Shown here in pieces: positions 8,312-17,332 of a DNA stretch of 64,000 nucleotides. Where the stretch lies: contig NZ_WOTN01000002.1 in the NCBI RefSeq assembly GCF_010993745.1, forward strand, positions 124,001-188,000. Direction: 5' to 3'. This DNA comes from Fodinicola acaciae. Its GTDB lineage: Bacteria > Actinomycetota > Actinomycetes > Mycobacteriales > HKI-0501. A program made the position numbers and the translations under genes. The notes below the pieces were generated by a model. It made no database searches. It was not told the origin of the DNA and saw only the letters and a list, made by a program, of their open reading frames with translations. Each line of letters starts with the position of its first letter. Within the stretch, counting starts at the first letter, position 1.

Positions 8312-9176
8312 TTACAGTTTCGGCCGCTGACGCGATGCGCACCAGACCACGCCCTGACAGCAGCCGGTCGTGGAGCTGGTCGGGATGGTCGCGCCCACGA
8401 TCGCCGCGCCGTCCGGAGTGGTGGCAGGTTTGGTCGCTCGGATGATGGCCGAATGCATCCTGTCGGCGACCTGGTGGGTCGGGGTGATCTCGATATCGGT
8501 GAAGCCGGCGTCGGCCAAGCCGCGGCGATACTCGTCGAAAGTCAGTGCGCCGGCGATACAGCCGACGTAGGAGTCGCGGGTCGCCCGTTCCTGGGCTGAC
8601 AGCGTGTTCTCGGCGACCACGTCAGCGACACCGTCCGGCCGCCGGATACAAGGACCCGGAAGGTTTCGGCGAACACGGCGGGCTTGTCCACGGACAGGTT
8701 GATCACGCAGTTGGAGATCACCACGTCGATGGTGTGCGCCGGCAGCGGGATCGCCTCGATCGTGCCCTTCAGGAACTCCACGTTGCTCGCCCCGGCTCTC
8801 GCCGCGTTCGCCACCGCCAGGGCCAGCATCTCGTCGGTCATGTCCAACCCGTACGCCTTGCCGGTCGGCCCGACCCGGCGCGCCGACAAGAGCACGTCGA
8901 TCCCGCCGCCAGAGCCCAGGTCCAGCACCCGCTCACCCTCGCGCAGTTCGGCCACGGCGGTCGGGTTCCCGCAGCCCAGCGACGCGGCCACCGCCTCGGC
9001 GGGCAACGCGTCCCGGTCACCGGCTCCGTACGACGAGGCGCCGAAGTTCTCCTCCACCTGCGCCGGCTACGGGCCACAACACCCACCACCTCCGGCGTTG
9101 CCATCGGCGCTGGCCTCGGTATTGGCAACGGTGTTGGCCGCGGTGACGGCGGTCGCGGCGGCGGCGGCAAGCTGGG
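8312..9176 (-). pseudogene. arsM: Broken arsenite S-adenosylmethionine methyltransferase
   Basis: The sequence is clearly ArsM: a CCGP motif, [13 protein letters not shown], the SAM motif [48 protein letters not shown] and [16 protein letters not shown]. Three lesions are visible. The start is missing and the frame continues from a truncated istB at about 9180. A TAG stop (9067-9069) sits between CCGP and PAQVEENF. A single base is missing near 8633, in the GGRTG-VADVV segment, splitting the last 100 residues into another frame. The remaining catalytic cysteines are present, but the gene cannot make a full product without reinitiation at GTG 9057 and frameshifting. Confidence 0.85.
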
Positions 9177-9179
9177 TCG

Positions 9180-9614
9180 CCAGGGTGTACTTGACCCGGT
9201 AGCCGGTCATGGCGGCCTCGGTGCCGAGTGCGATCAGCAGATGGGACTTGCCGGTGCCGGAGTCCCCGATCAGACACAGCGGCTGTGCCCTCTGGACCCA
9301 TTCGCACTCGGCGAGGGTGTGGATCACGGCGGGATCGACGTTGGGGTTGGCGTCGAAGTCGAAGGCCGCAGGGACTTCTCGCGAGGGAAACTTGGCGGCC
9401 TTGATCCGGCGTTCGGACCGGCGTCGGGCGCGATCGTCGCACTCGGCAAGCAATAGTTCGGCGAGGAACCCGCGGTAGACATCTGCTCACGCCCTGCCCG
9501 GTCGGCGTAGTCGGTGAAGGAGTTGCGGATGGTGGGCATTCGCGGCATCCGGCACGCTTGGTCGATCGTGGCGTCGGCTGCTTCTTCGGTCATTCCACGG
9601 CGCTTGGTGGTCAC
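9180..9614 (-). pseudogene. istB: IstB-like ATP-binding helper, frameshifted and truncated
   Basis: Starts at GTG 9614 (MTTKRRGMTEEAADATIDQA, PTIRNSFTDYADRAGREQ). The frame changes near 9480, and the ATPase core continues as LAECDDRARRRSERRIKAAKF and then LCLIGDSGTGKSHLL (Walker A). It stops matching after VKYTLATQL, where the residues of arsM (AAAAATAVTAANT) begin in the same frame. About the last 90 residues expected of IstB are absent. Confidence 0.8.
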
Positions 9615-9736
9615 GGTGCGGTTCCTTCGTTCGGGGTGTCACGTCGGCTGGCCAACAGCTGGTCGTACTTCTCCACGCTCGGCAGCGGCCGAGTGTCGGC
9701 CGGGATGTGGGCGCGGAGTCGGCGCTCGGTCAGCGA

Positions 9737-11172
9737 TCACACGGCAGGATCTCGCCTTCTCCGCGTGCCCGGTCGCCGCTCATCAGGGACTGGTGGTCCG
9801 CTGACGTGGTCGTGTGGAAGGTGCCGGTGCAGCATCAGGACCTCAATGAGGGCACGGGTGCCGTGGGCGTCACCGTCGCCTTGCAGGCCGCGGCCCACCA
9901 GGCGTCGTGAACGGGCGTGAACCGCTCGGACGCCCTGGCCTGCTCCAGCGCTTTCGCGCCGGGTAGCGCGCCCGGTTTGCGGAGGAGGACCTCGAGATAG
10001 TGGTCCAGGTCGACCTGGGTCGAGCCCTTGGTCATGAGCCGTTCGTGGCGGGCGATCTCGGTCCTGCCGTCGAACACGACCAGGTTGCTGGCGTTCAGGA
10101 GCACCCGGGCTTGACGGCCGACCATGCGCGCGGGCACGGAGTGCTTGTTCATCCGGACCGTGACCTGGGCGTATCGGTCCACGCGCGGGGTGAACCAGCG
10201 GCCGGTCTCGAACGGCTCGGTCGGAAGGGCGCGAGGAGTGGCTGCTCGGTGGCGAAGTGTTCCCGACCGTGCGGGCGCGGGACCCGATCCGCCGGGCATC
10301 GTCGGCTTCGTCCCAGGCGTCAACCATAGCGTTGAGCTCGTCCAGGGAGTCGACCTCGGGGATAGGGACGAGGTGGTTGCGTCGGAACCAGCCGACCTGC
10401 CCCTCGACGCTGCCCGTCTCGTGCGCACCTTGGATTCCGGGCTGGCAATAGAAGGCTTCGATGCCGTAATGGGAACGGACGGCGGTCCACCTGTCGGCCT
10501 CGACCCGCTGGCGGGAGAACCCGATCACGCTCGCGACGGCGGCCTTGAGGTTGTCGTAGCGGATCTTCCCGGTCGGCACCCCGCCGAGCACGTTGAAGGC
10601 GTGGACGTGACCCTCGAAGAAGGCTTCCTGCCCAGCCGAGGCGCTGACCCTGTGCACGGCCTTGCCCGAGTAGGAGAACCGAAGGCTGAATAGCGCGCAG
10701 GTTACGAGCTCGCCGCGCAGGTGGATGGCGACGTCGCCGAAGTCAACCTCGTCCTCGCGGCCCGGGAGGTGCTCTTGTGGGATGAACGCGTTGGCAGGTT
10801 CCCGTCCGACCTCGACGCGAATCTCACGGCGTCGGGTGGCGACGTACTCGCGGACCATCCAGTACGACACCACCCCGGCCCGTCATGTTCGTCAAGCAGT
10901 CGATCGAAGATCCGCTTCGCCGTGTGTCGCTGCTTCCGCGGCGCGTCGAGGTCCGAGCGCAGCCGGTCGTCGATCACCATTCGGTACGCGTCAAGCCGTG
11001 AGTCGCGTTTGGGCGGTTGCTTTCTCTCCCTCGGCCATGCAGATTCCAGCGCCGCTGTCACGGTTCGGAAGCCGACGCCGTGCTTGCGCTGCAGCGCGCG
11101 GTTGGACATCCCAGATCGGGCATCCCGTCGGATCGCCGCGTACAGGTCGACCCGGGAACGCGGCTGCGTCAT
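9737..11172 (-). pseudogene. istA: IstA-like IS21 transposase, multiply frameshifted
   Basis: From ATG 11172 the N-terminal HTH region reads MTQPRSRVDLYAAIRRDARSG. The DDE core then continues in a second frame (YWMVREYVATRRREI, EVDFGDVAIHLRGELV, VEGQVGWFRRNHLVPIPEV). A third frame gives FETGRWFTPRVDRYAQVTVR and GSTQVDLDHYLEVLLRKPGAL, and the tail returns to the second frame (ALIEVLMLHRHLPHDHV). At least three frame changes make it non-functional. Confidence 0.85.
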
Positions 11173-11467
11173 CGGTGGCACTCCTGACATGAGCACGCCG
11201 TGGGCACGACTTTCGGCACCGGGCCACCGCCGGGGAACGGTGACCGCATGCGACCACAGCCCGGAATCACTGGCCCTACCGAGGTGCCTGATCATGTGCC
11301 GCGCAGGGGGTGACGAAGACGTTGGTGACGAGCACGCCCAGGATGAGGCCTGTGATGCCGCCGACGACATCAACCTCGACACCACCTGTCCGCCCCGTGT
11401 CCCTGGCGCGACGAAGATCTGCTTGCGCGGTGCCTAATCGGTCTTCCCGCAGCACCTCGCGGGCCCC
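11173..11467. other. Intergenic stretch beyond the IS21 remnant
   Basis: About 295 bases. A short minus-strand reading at about 11310-11400 (VDVVGGITGLILGVLVTNVF) looks like part of a membrane protein, but it has no start or context and may be a decayed gene end. Nothing else is supported. Confidence 0.3.
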
Positions 11468-12301
11468 TCAGTGTTCGCTGCTGAAGAACCGTAGCAACAA
11501 CGGGCCGACGGTCTGTGGGTCGACGACGTGATCCGGCCCCTCGAGGGTCTCCCGTTGAGCGTGGGGTAGTAGGTCTGCGAGCTCGTCGGCCGCGCGGTCG
11601 AAGAAGTCCGAGGGCAGGCCTGCCATGTAGGGGACCGTGATCGGTCCTCCGGTGGTGACCAGGACCGGTTGGGTGACCGTTGCCAGTCGATCGGCCGGCA
11701 ATTGGTAGCGGTTGAGGAAGACGCTGTCGTGGACCAGCGTGGGCGCGAGGGCGACCGAATCCGCCCAATGCGCCGTCTGCTTGCCTGCCGTTTTCCTGGC
11801 CGCGATGTTGTCGTCGGAGGCGCCGGTCATGCGCATGAACAGTTCGAGAACCTCCTCGTCTCGCCCGGCGTCGAAGGCGCGTCGGGTGTCTGCGATGTAC
11901 TCCTCGAATCGCGGGCGTATGTCGTCCCCGACCGCGTAGGGCACCTCCCACACGGCGATCGTGTCGATGGCTGACCCTGCCGCGGCGGCTTCCAGCGCCA
12001 GCGCGCCACCTGAGGACGCCCCGAACAGGTGTGCCGAGCCGCCCGCCTCCGCGATCAACGCATCCAGGTCTTCGATCTCCCTTTCCACGGCGTAGGGCTC
12101 GGTGAAGCCGCTCGCGCCGCGTCCCCGACGGGCATAGTTGTAAACCGTGAAGTGCTCGGCGAGAGCAGGTACCAAGCGAGCGTTCTCGGCTCCGTCGTCC
12201 AGTCCGCCGCCTACCAGGACGACAGCCGGGCCGCTTCCCTTCCGGTCGTAGGCGATGGTGGTGCCATCGTTTGATGTCACGCGAAAGGCCATCTCGTTCA
12301 T
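11468..12301 (-). CDS. Alpha/beta-fold hydrolase
   Basis: The 277-residue product has the alpha/beta hydrolase layout: VVLVGGGLDDG oxyanion region, NYARRGRGASG, nucleophile elbow HLFGASSGGALAL (Ser at about 95) and a late GPDHVVD with the catalytic His. The substrate cannot be told; it resembles the small esterases and peroxidase-like hydrolases near DoxX genes in actinomycetes. It is the last gene of the padR-drrA-drrB-doxX-hydrolase series on this strand, 27 bases after doxX. Confidence 0.8.
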   Translation of the reverse strand: MNEMAFRVTSNDGTTIAYDRKGSGPAVVLVGGGLDDGAENARLVPALAEHFTVYNYARRGRGASGFTEPYAVEREIEDLDALIAEAGGSAHLFGASSGGALALEAAAAGSAIDTIAVWEVPYAVGDDIRPRFEEYIADTRRAFDAGRDEEVLELFMRMTGASDDNIAARKTAGKQTAHWADSVALAPTLVHDSVFLNRYQLPADRLATVTQPVLVTTGGPITVPYMAGLPSDFFDRAADELADLLPHAQRETLEGPDHVVDPQTVGPLLLRFFSSEH

Positions 12302-12328
12302 TTCACATCTCCGTTCGAGAGGTTTGTC

Positions 12329-12751
12329 TCAGTGCCTGAGCAGCGTGCCGACGACGGCCTCGGTGCGCGACCACCGCGCCCTTGCGATCACGGCCGCCAC
12401 GACGAGACAGGCGAGCGGCAGCCAAGGGCTCTGCTCGAGCACGAACTGATCAGTGATGACAGCACCGGTCAGCAATGCCGCCAACCCGAGACTGGCCAGG
12501 CCCGCCAGAGCCGGGATCAGAAGTCCAACCCCTCCCGCGACCTCCAGCGCTCCGACCAGGTATCGCAGCCACTGGCCAGCCCCGATGTCGGCGAACATGT
12601 CCACCATGACCGGGTCGCCGGCGAGCTTCGAGATTCCGCCGCCGGCGATTGTCGCCGCCAGCACGACTTGCAGAATCCAGACGCCGATGCTGCTCGCCCG
12701 CACGGGCGTGTGCGCAACGGATTCCGAGTTGTTCTTGGGGATGGTGCTCAT
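12329..12751 (-). CDS. DoxX-family membrane protein
   Basis: About 140 residues with four hydrophobic segments: VWILQVVLAATIAGGGISKL, LVGALEVAGGVGLLIPALAG, LGLAALLTGAVITDQFVL and LACLVVAAVIARARW. The GISKLAG and ALEVAGGVGLL motifs are typical of DoxX proteins, which associate with respiratory or redox complexes. ATG 12751 is preferred because AAGGAGAG lies 6-8 bases ahead; the frame is open to 12835. It sits between the drr exporter and the hydrolase, likely in one operon. Confidence 0.82.
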   Translation of the reverse strand: MSTIPKNNSESVAHTPVRASSIGVWILQVVLAATIAGGGISKLAGDPVMVDMFADIGAGQWLRYLVGALEVAGGVGLLIPALAGLASLGLAALLTGAVITDQFVLEQSPWLPLACLVVAAVIARARWSRTEAVVGTLLRH

Positions 12752-12854
12752 GCGTCTCTCCTTGTCGTGTCCGGGCCTGGTACCGGTGATGGCGTTGGCC
12801 GAGTGGGCCGGGTTGTCGGAGTTGATGTCGACCAAGTGCTCGCGGCAGCGGGAT

Positions 12855-13700
12855 CTATTTCTTCTTGCGGTAGAGGACCATGGTGATGGGACCGAAGACC
12901 GCGACGAGAAGTACGGACCACACGAGCACCCAGCCGATTTCCCCGGCGGGCACCGAGCCGTTCATCAGGCCGCGTACCACGGTCGCCAGGCGGGTGATCG
13001 GGTTGACCTCGACGACCGCCTGCATCCACCCGGGCATCGTCTTCGGGTCCACGAAGATGTTGCTCACGAACGTCAGTGGGAACATCACCATCATGCTGAT
13101 CCCCGCCACCGAGTTCGGCGTGCGCAGGATCAGGCTGAGCATCGTCCACAGCCACGACAGGCAGAACGAGAACACCAGCAGCAGCACCACCGAGAGCACC
13201 ACGCCGACGGCGCCACCCTCCGGCCGGAACCCTAGGACCAGGCCGAGCATGATGACGATCGCCGACCCGATCGAGTAGCGCACCAGATCGCCGAGCAGGG
13301 CGCCGACCAGCGGGGACGGTCGCCACACCGGGAGCGACCTGAACCTGTCGAAAACGCCTTTCTGAATGTCGGTGTTCAGCGTAATGCCAGTGTTCATGGT
13401 GATCATGACGTTCGCCTGCACCAGGATGCCCGGCAATAGGAACTGCAGGTATTCCCGCGTCGACCCGGCGAGCGCGCCGCCGAACAGGTAGGTGAACATC
13501 AACGTGAACATGATCGGGAACATGGTCACGTCGACGAGTTGCTCGGGCACGTGCTTGATCTTCAGGAGGGCGCGCCAGCCGAACGTCAACGAGGTGCTCA
13601 CCGGACCGGGTCGGGGCGGGCGCTCACCGGCCACGAGCACACCGCGCAGCGCGTCCTCGGTGACCGGCGCGGACGCCTGCTCCGCGGACGTGGCACTCAT
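12855..13700 (-). CDS. drrB: ABC-2 type exporter permease, DrrB-like
   Basis: The product (281 residues) is the membrane subunit of a DrrAB-type drug or lipid exporter. A cytoplasmic N terminus of about 60 residues is followed by six hydrophobic segments (from [17 protein letters not shown] to [18 protein letters not shown]). The conserved ABC-2 segments [19 protein letters not shown]-like and [20 protein letters not shown] are present. ATG 13700 overlaps the drrA stop (ATGA), so the two subunits are coupled. The substrate is unknown; PadR control suggests an aromatic or antibiotic-like inducer. Confidence 0.88.
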   Translation of the reverse strand: MSATSAEQASAPVTEDALRGVLVAGERPPRPGPVSTSLTFGWRALLKIKHVPEQLVDVTMFPIMFTLMFTYLFGGALAGSTREYLQFLLPGILVQANVMITMNTGITLNTDIQKGVFDRFRSLPVWRPSPLVGALLGDLVRYSIGSAIVIMLGLVLGFRPEGGAVGVVLSVVLLLVFSFCLSWLWTMLSLILRTPNSVAGISMMVMFPLTFVSNIFVDPKTMPGWMQAVVEVNPITRLATVVRGLMNGSVPAGEIGWVLVWSVLLVAVFGPITMVLYRKKK

Positions 13701-14662
13701 GCGGCATCCTCCTCGGGTGTCTCCTCGGCGGCGTGACCGGTCAGGGCGAGAAACACCTCGTCCAGGCTCGGCTGACCGAGTGCGAACTCGGTGACGTCGA
13801 TGCCGCCGCGGGATAGCTCGGCCAGGGCGCGGGCGACCCGCTCGGGGTCGGAGATCCGCGCGGACAGCGCGACCGGGTCGGCGGACGGCTCGGCCGGCAC
13901 CTCCAGCGCGGCGGCGAGGACCCGCTCTGCCTCGGCCCGCTGCTCGGGCGCACGTAGCCGTACGTGCAGCGAGCCGGCGCCAACCGATGCCTTGAGCTGG
14001 CCGCTGGAGCCCTCGGCGATGACCTTCCCGCGGTCGATCACCGCGATGCGGTCGGCCAGCTGGTCGGCCTCGTCGAGGTACTGCGTGGTCAACAACACGG
14101 TGGTGCCTTCGGCGACCAAACCCCTGACGATCTCCCACACCTGGTTCCTGCTGCGCGGGTCGAGCCCGGTGGTCGGCTCGTCGAGGAAGATCAGTTCCGG
14201 GGGGACGACCAGGCTCGCTGCGATGTCGATGCGCCGGCGCATCCCGCCGGAGTACTTCTTCACCTGCCGGTCGGCCGCCTCGGCAAGACCGAACGCGTCG
14301 AGCAGGTCGGCCGCTCGCCGCCTGCCCCGCGGGCGCGAGTAGCCGAGCAGCCTGGCGAGCAGCAACAGGTTCTCCACCCCGGTGAGATCCTCATCGACCG
14401 ACGCGAACTGCCCGGTAAGGCTCACCCGGGTCCGTACCGAACGCGCATCACGCACGACGTCGTAGCCGAGCACTTGCGCCTCTCCGGCGTCGGGGCGCAG
14501 GAGCGTGGCGAGCATGCGGATCGTGGTGGTCTTGCCCGCCCCGTTCGGGCCGAGCACGCCGTACACGCCACCGGCGCTCACGGCTAGATCCACACCGGCG
14601 ACCGCGTGGGTCTTGCCGAAGCTCTTCTTCAACCCTCTCGTCTCGATCGCGAACTTTCCCAT
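13697..14662 (-). CDS. drrA: ABC exporter ATP-binding subunit, DrrA-like
   Basis: The 321-residue ATPase has Walker [11 protein letters not shown], a Q-loop near [11 protein letters not shown], signature [12 protein letters not shown], Walker [21 protein letters not shown] and a late DrrA-type C-terminal extension ending in [12 protein letters not shown]. It powers the DrrB permease encoded four bases inside its stop. ATG 14662 was chosen because AAGGAA lies 9 bases ahead; the frame is open to 14713. Paired operator-like repeats lie between this gene and padR, marking an internal promoter. Confidence 0.9.
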   Translation of the reverse strand: MGKFAIETRGLKKSFGKTHAVAGVDLAVSAGGVYGVLGPNGAGKTTTIRMLATLLRPDAGEAQVLGYDVVRDARSVRTRVSLTGQFASVDEDLTGVENLLLLARLLGYSRPRGRRRAADLLDAFGLAEAADRQVKKYSGGMRRRIDIAASLVVPPELIFLDEPTTGLDPRSRNQVWEIVRGLVAEGTTVLLTTQYLDEADQLADRIAVIDRGKVIAEGSSGQLKASVGAGSLHVRLRAPEQRAEAERVLAAALEVPAEPSADPVALSARISDPERVARALAELSRGGIDVTEFALGQPSLDEVFLALTGHAAEETPEEDAA

Positions 14663-14705
14663 AGGTTCGATTCCTTCTTTCGGTGTTGCGAACGGACTGG
14701 GTGAG

Positions 14706-14767
14706 CTAGTCAAGTTTGATTACTTAACCAGAATGCACGAGGAGGAACGTCTAGTCAAGTTTGATTA
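14706..14767. promoter_or_regulatory. Duplicated PadR-type operator
   Basis: CTAGTCAAGTTTGATTA occurs twice as an exact direct repeat (14706-14722 and 14751-14767), 45 bases apart. Each copy contains the dyad TCAA-GT-TTGA. The second copy overlaps the padR stop codon and the first lies about 45 bases upstream of drrA. The arrangement fits PadR repression of the exporter genes. Confidence 0.65.
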
Positions 14768-15358
14768 GAGGTGCATCTTGAGGGGATCGGGGACCGTTCG
14801 CCACGAACCCGGATCATCGGCCATGGTGTAAGCGCCCTCAGACAGTCGTTTGCTCAGGCTCTTCGCCCACTCCAGTTCGGTGCGTGCCTGTCCCGCCCAA
14901 AGTTCGGCCTGATCGCGGACGTGCTCGGGGGCGTCCCTATTGGGGTGCTCCCGCCACTTGGCCTGCTCTACGAGCTCCGCTTCCAGGCGCCCGACCCGCT
15001 CGTTAACCTGCGCGATGGCATCTGTCCTGGTCAGCATGGGCAACATGGCAATGGACGCGTTAAGCATGTCCGGGTCGTGGGTGCGCCGCAGACCGTCGCG
15101 GACCAGTTCGACCATCTCGTCACGTCCCCGAGCTGTCGCGCGGTACAGAACGCGCTCCGGCCCGGAGTTGCCCGGCTCGGCGTGCTCGGTGAGGAGGCCA
15201 TCGGCCGCCGCCTTCTTCAGCGCGTGATAAACCGAGCCGGGCTTGATCTTGGCCCAACTCTCCGCACCCCAGCTCTGCAGTTCGGACCGCACCTGGTAGC
15301 CATGCGCGCCGCCGGAGAGGTGCACGATACCGAGTACCAGGAGCTTCGTCGCCGACAT
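14765..15358 (-). CDS. PadR-family transcriptional regulator
   Basis: The 197-residue product has the PadR winged helix (residues 1-85: KLLVLGIVHLSGGAHGYQVR, WAKIKPGSVYHALKKAAADGLL) and a long C-terminal coiled dimerisation helix (EQAKWREHPNRDAPEHVRDQ). It is the group with the extended C-terminal Vir_act_alpha_C-like domain. ATG 15358 has GGAGG seven bases ahead. It lies directly upstream of drrAB and is the likely repressor of that exporter through the duplicated CTAGTCAAG sites. Confidence 0.88.
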   Translation of the reverse strand: MSATKLLVLGIVHLSGGAHGYQVRSELQSWGAESWAKIKPGSVYHALKKAAADGLLTEHAEPGNSGPERVLYRATARGRDEMVELVRDGLRRTHDPDMLNASIAMLPMLTRTDAIAQVNERVGRLEAELVEQAKWREHPNRDAPEHVRDQAELWAGQARTELEWAKSLSKRLSEGAYTMADDPGSWRTVPDPLKMHL

Positions 15359-15459
15359 GCGCCCACCTCCGCTCAATCTGCTCGGACTCGCTCCGCTTGC
15401 GCGCCCGCCAGGGTGGTGTCAACTCCCACCAACACTAGTGGTGCGTGTTTGAAGTTGTT

Positions 15460-16085
15460 TTACGGACAGCTTTCGCCAGGACTTGTCGGCGGTTTCGTCC
15501 ACACGAACGGCTCGGCTCGCGGGTTCCAGCCGTTGATGAAGGCCCGGCTCGTGGTTGTGAGTTCTTGGACGCTGTGGAACGTGTCGCGCCGGATGGCCGG
15601 GCGCTCGATGATGCCAAACCACACCTCCACCAGGTTCATCCACGAGGCCGAGGTCGGAGTGAAATGAACCTTGATCCTGGGGTTTTCGGTCAGCCAGTCA
15701 CGGACCTCCTGCTTCTTGTGAGTGGCGTAGTTGTCCATGACCAGGTGCAGTTGGCGGCCTGGGTAGGCGCGGGCCACATGCTTGAGAAACGCCAGGAACT
15801 CCTGGTGACGGTGCCGCGGCTTGCGCAGGCCGGTGACCTTGCCGGTCGCGATCTCCAATGCCGCAAACAGGGTTGTCGTGCCGTGGCGCACGTAGTCGTG
15901 GGTCTGCCGCTCGGGCATCCCGATCTGCATCGGCAGCGTGGGTGCGGTCCGGTCCAACGCCTGGATCTGCGACTTCTCATCAACGCAGAGCACGATCGCC
16001 TTCCGCGGCGGCTCCAGATACAGCCCGACGATGTCGGTGACCTTGGCGACCAGCTCGGGGTCGGTGGAGAACTTGAACGGCGCCG
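15460..16085 (-). pseudogene. IS630-family transposase, N-terminally truncated
   Basis: The C-terminal DDE domain is intact: KFSTDPELVAKVTDIVGLYL, VLCVDEKSQIQALDRT, QLHLVMDNYATHKK, FTPTSASWMNLVEVWFG. These contain the Asp, Asp and Glu of the catalytic triad. The N-terminal HTH half is missing; homology stops at about 16085 where PFKFSTDP begins. No start codon or inverted repeat is visible at that end, so this is a remnant left when other DNA was joined. It opposes the flanking ketopantoate-reductase-like gene. Confidence 0.85.
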
Positions 16086-16088
16086 ACT

Positions 16089-16149
16089 GCCTGGCTCGGC
16101 ATACCGGGATCGCGACCTGGAGACCATGGGTCGCGAAGCCGAGCCAGGC
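16089..16149. repeat. 61-nt nested stem-loop upstream of the ketopantoate-reductase-like gene
   Basis: GCCTGGCTCGGC (16089-16100) pairs perfectly with GCCGAGCCAGGC (16138-16149). Inside, CGCGACC (16111-16117) pairs with GGTCGCG (16129-16135). The structure sits between the truncated IS630 gene and the ribosome site of the next gene. It could be a transcript leader, a terminator without a U-tract, or the end of a mobile element. Confidence 0.6.
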
Positions 16150-16176
16150 TTTCCTGTGGACAAAGGAGTCCTGTCT

Positions 16177-17142
16177 ATGTCGACGATGGCCGTGATCGCG
16201 ACTGGCCCGATCGGTATGGCGTTGGTCGCGGCTGCCGAGGACGCGAATGTCGACGTGACGCTTTGTGGAGTCCGGCCGGCCGAGCGGCTGATGCTGGAGC
16301 TCGATGGTCGAGCGCGCAGGATCGAGTGCCGGGTGGTTCCGGATCCGGAATACGCGACGCCTGTCGACTGGGTGCTGCAGACGCAGCCGGCGGTGGATCG
16401 TCGGTGGATGAGCCGGTTGTGCCAGGACTCCACCGCGGTCGTCGGCATCGGCACCTGGGCCGGCCGGCGACGTCCGCGTCCCACCGGAAACGGCCATCGG
16501 TACGTTCCGGCGATCGCGCACATCGATGCCGAACAGATCGCTCCTGGCTACGTCGTGCACCGGTCGGGACGCGAGCTCGCGCTTCCGGCCGGCAGCGTGG
16601 CGCGGGACCTCGCCGCCGTGTTCGCGCCGTCCTGGCTCCAGGTGTGCGAGGAGGCTGACTTTCTCACCGCCTCCTGGAAAAACCTGCTCGACCGAGTCGC
16701 CAGCGAACCGATCTCGGCGATCGCCTGCCGGCGGATGGGGATCATGCGTGATCCGCACGTGCGTACGCTCGCGACGAGGCTGCTGACCGAGGCGGTCGCG
16801 GTCGGGATCGCCGAAGGCGCGCGGCTGACGACCGAGGACGTCGACGCCGCGCTCGCCGCGTTCGAGCACTTCCAGGAGTTCGACGGCACGACGATGTTGT
16901 CCGACCGGTTCGCCGGCCGTCCGCTGGATTTCGAGGCGGCCACCGGGATGATCGTCCGGCTCGGCCGCGTACACGGCATCCCCACGCAGGTCAACCAGGG
17001 AATCTACGCGCTGTTGGGCGCGATCAGCCCACAGCAAACCGACCACAGGCAGGAGGACGATGGTGATCGCGATACGAGCGAGGAGCTTTCCTACATTCCA
17101 CGCGCGTCCCGTCGACCGTGGGACGGAGCCGGCTCGACGTGA
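16177..17142 (+). CDS. 2-dehydropantoate 2-reductase-like oxidoreductase
   Basis: The 321-residue product has an N-terminal dinucleotide-binding motif (VIATGPIGMALVAAA) and the ApbA/PanE C-terminal domain from about residue 165 (WKNLLDRVASEPISAI, GTTMLSDRFAGRPLDFEAATG, VHGIPTQVNQGIYALLGA). The catalytic Lys (WKN) and Glu-type positions are recognisable. The true pathway role may not be pantothenate synthesis. ATG 16177 follows AAAGGAG by 8 bases. The last 30 residues (PQQTDHRQEDDGD onward) are unlike the family and suggest a late frameshift or lost stop. Confidence 0.75.
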   Translation: MSTMAVIATGPIGMALVAAAEDANVDVTLCGVRPAERLMLELDGRARRIECRVVPDPEYATPVDWVLQTQPAVDRRWMSRLCQDSTAVVGIGTWAGRRRPRPTGNGHRYVPAIAHIDAEQIAPGYVVHRSGRELALPAGSVARDLAAVFAPSWLQVCEEADFLTASWKNLLDRVASEPISAIACRRMGIMRDPHVRTLATRLLTEAVAVGIAEGARLTTEDVDAALAAFEHFQEFDGTTMLSDRFAGRPLDFEAATGMIVRLGRVHGIPTQVNQGIYALLGAISPQQTDHRQEDDGDRDTSEELSYIPRASRRPWDGAGST

Positions 17143-17332
17143 CCGGAGTAGTCGAGGGGCGGACCACCTGGGGCGAGGCCGCGTCGAGCCGGCACCTGCG
17201 TATCGGAACACCACGACGCCGGACGGCTTCGCGGTGCCGGCACGGCGATGACGGCGTTCCGACGCCGTCCAACGATAGTCGGACGGGCCTGACATCGCGC
17301 TGACAGCACGGATTCCTGGAGAGGTGAGGACT

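Larger units (their letters stand above)
9180..11172 (-). mobile_element. Decayed IS21-family element
   Basis: istA-like and istB-like genes in the usual order on the minus strand, both broken. The right-hand part of istB and the element end are missing because the DNA passes directly into arsM. I could not find terminal inverted repeats. The element is incapable of moving by itself. Confidence 0.8.

Noticed and set aside
12855-14662. The drrAB pair as proof of an anthracycline cluster
   Set aside because: No polyketide synthase or tailoring genes lie nearby, and DrrAB-type exporters are common and diverse in actinobacteria.
17030-17105. A hydrophobic stretch on the minus strand that looks like a transmembrane helix
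   Set aside because: It is the complement of hydrophilic codons (xAx pairs with xTx) in the end of the plus-strand gene, with no start or ribosome site of its own.
15460-17295. A 611-codon open frame on the minus strand covering the ketopantoate-reductase-like gene
   Set aside because: Only its last 210 codons are a real (IS630) product. The rest is antisense to the plus-strand gene, where GC-rich codon bias keeps the opposite frame open.
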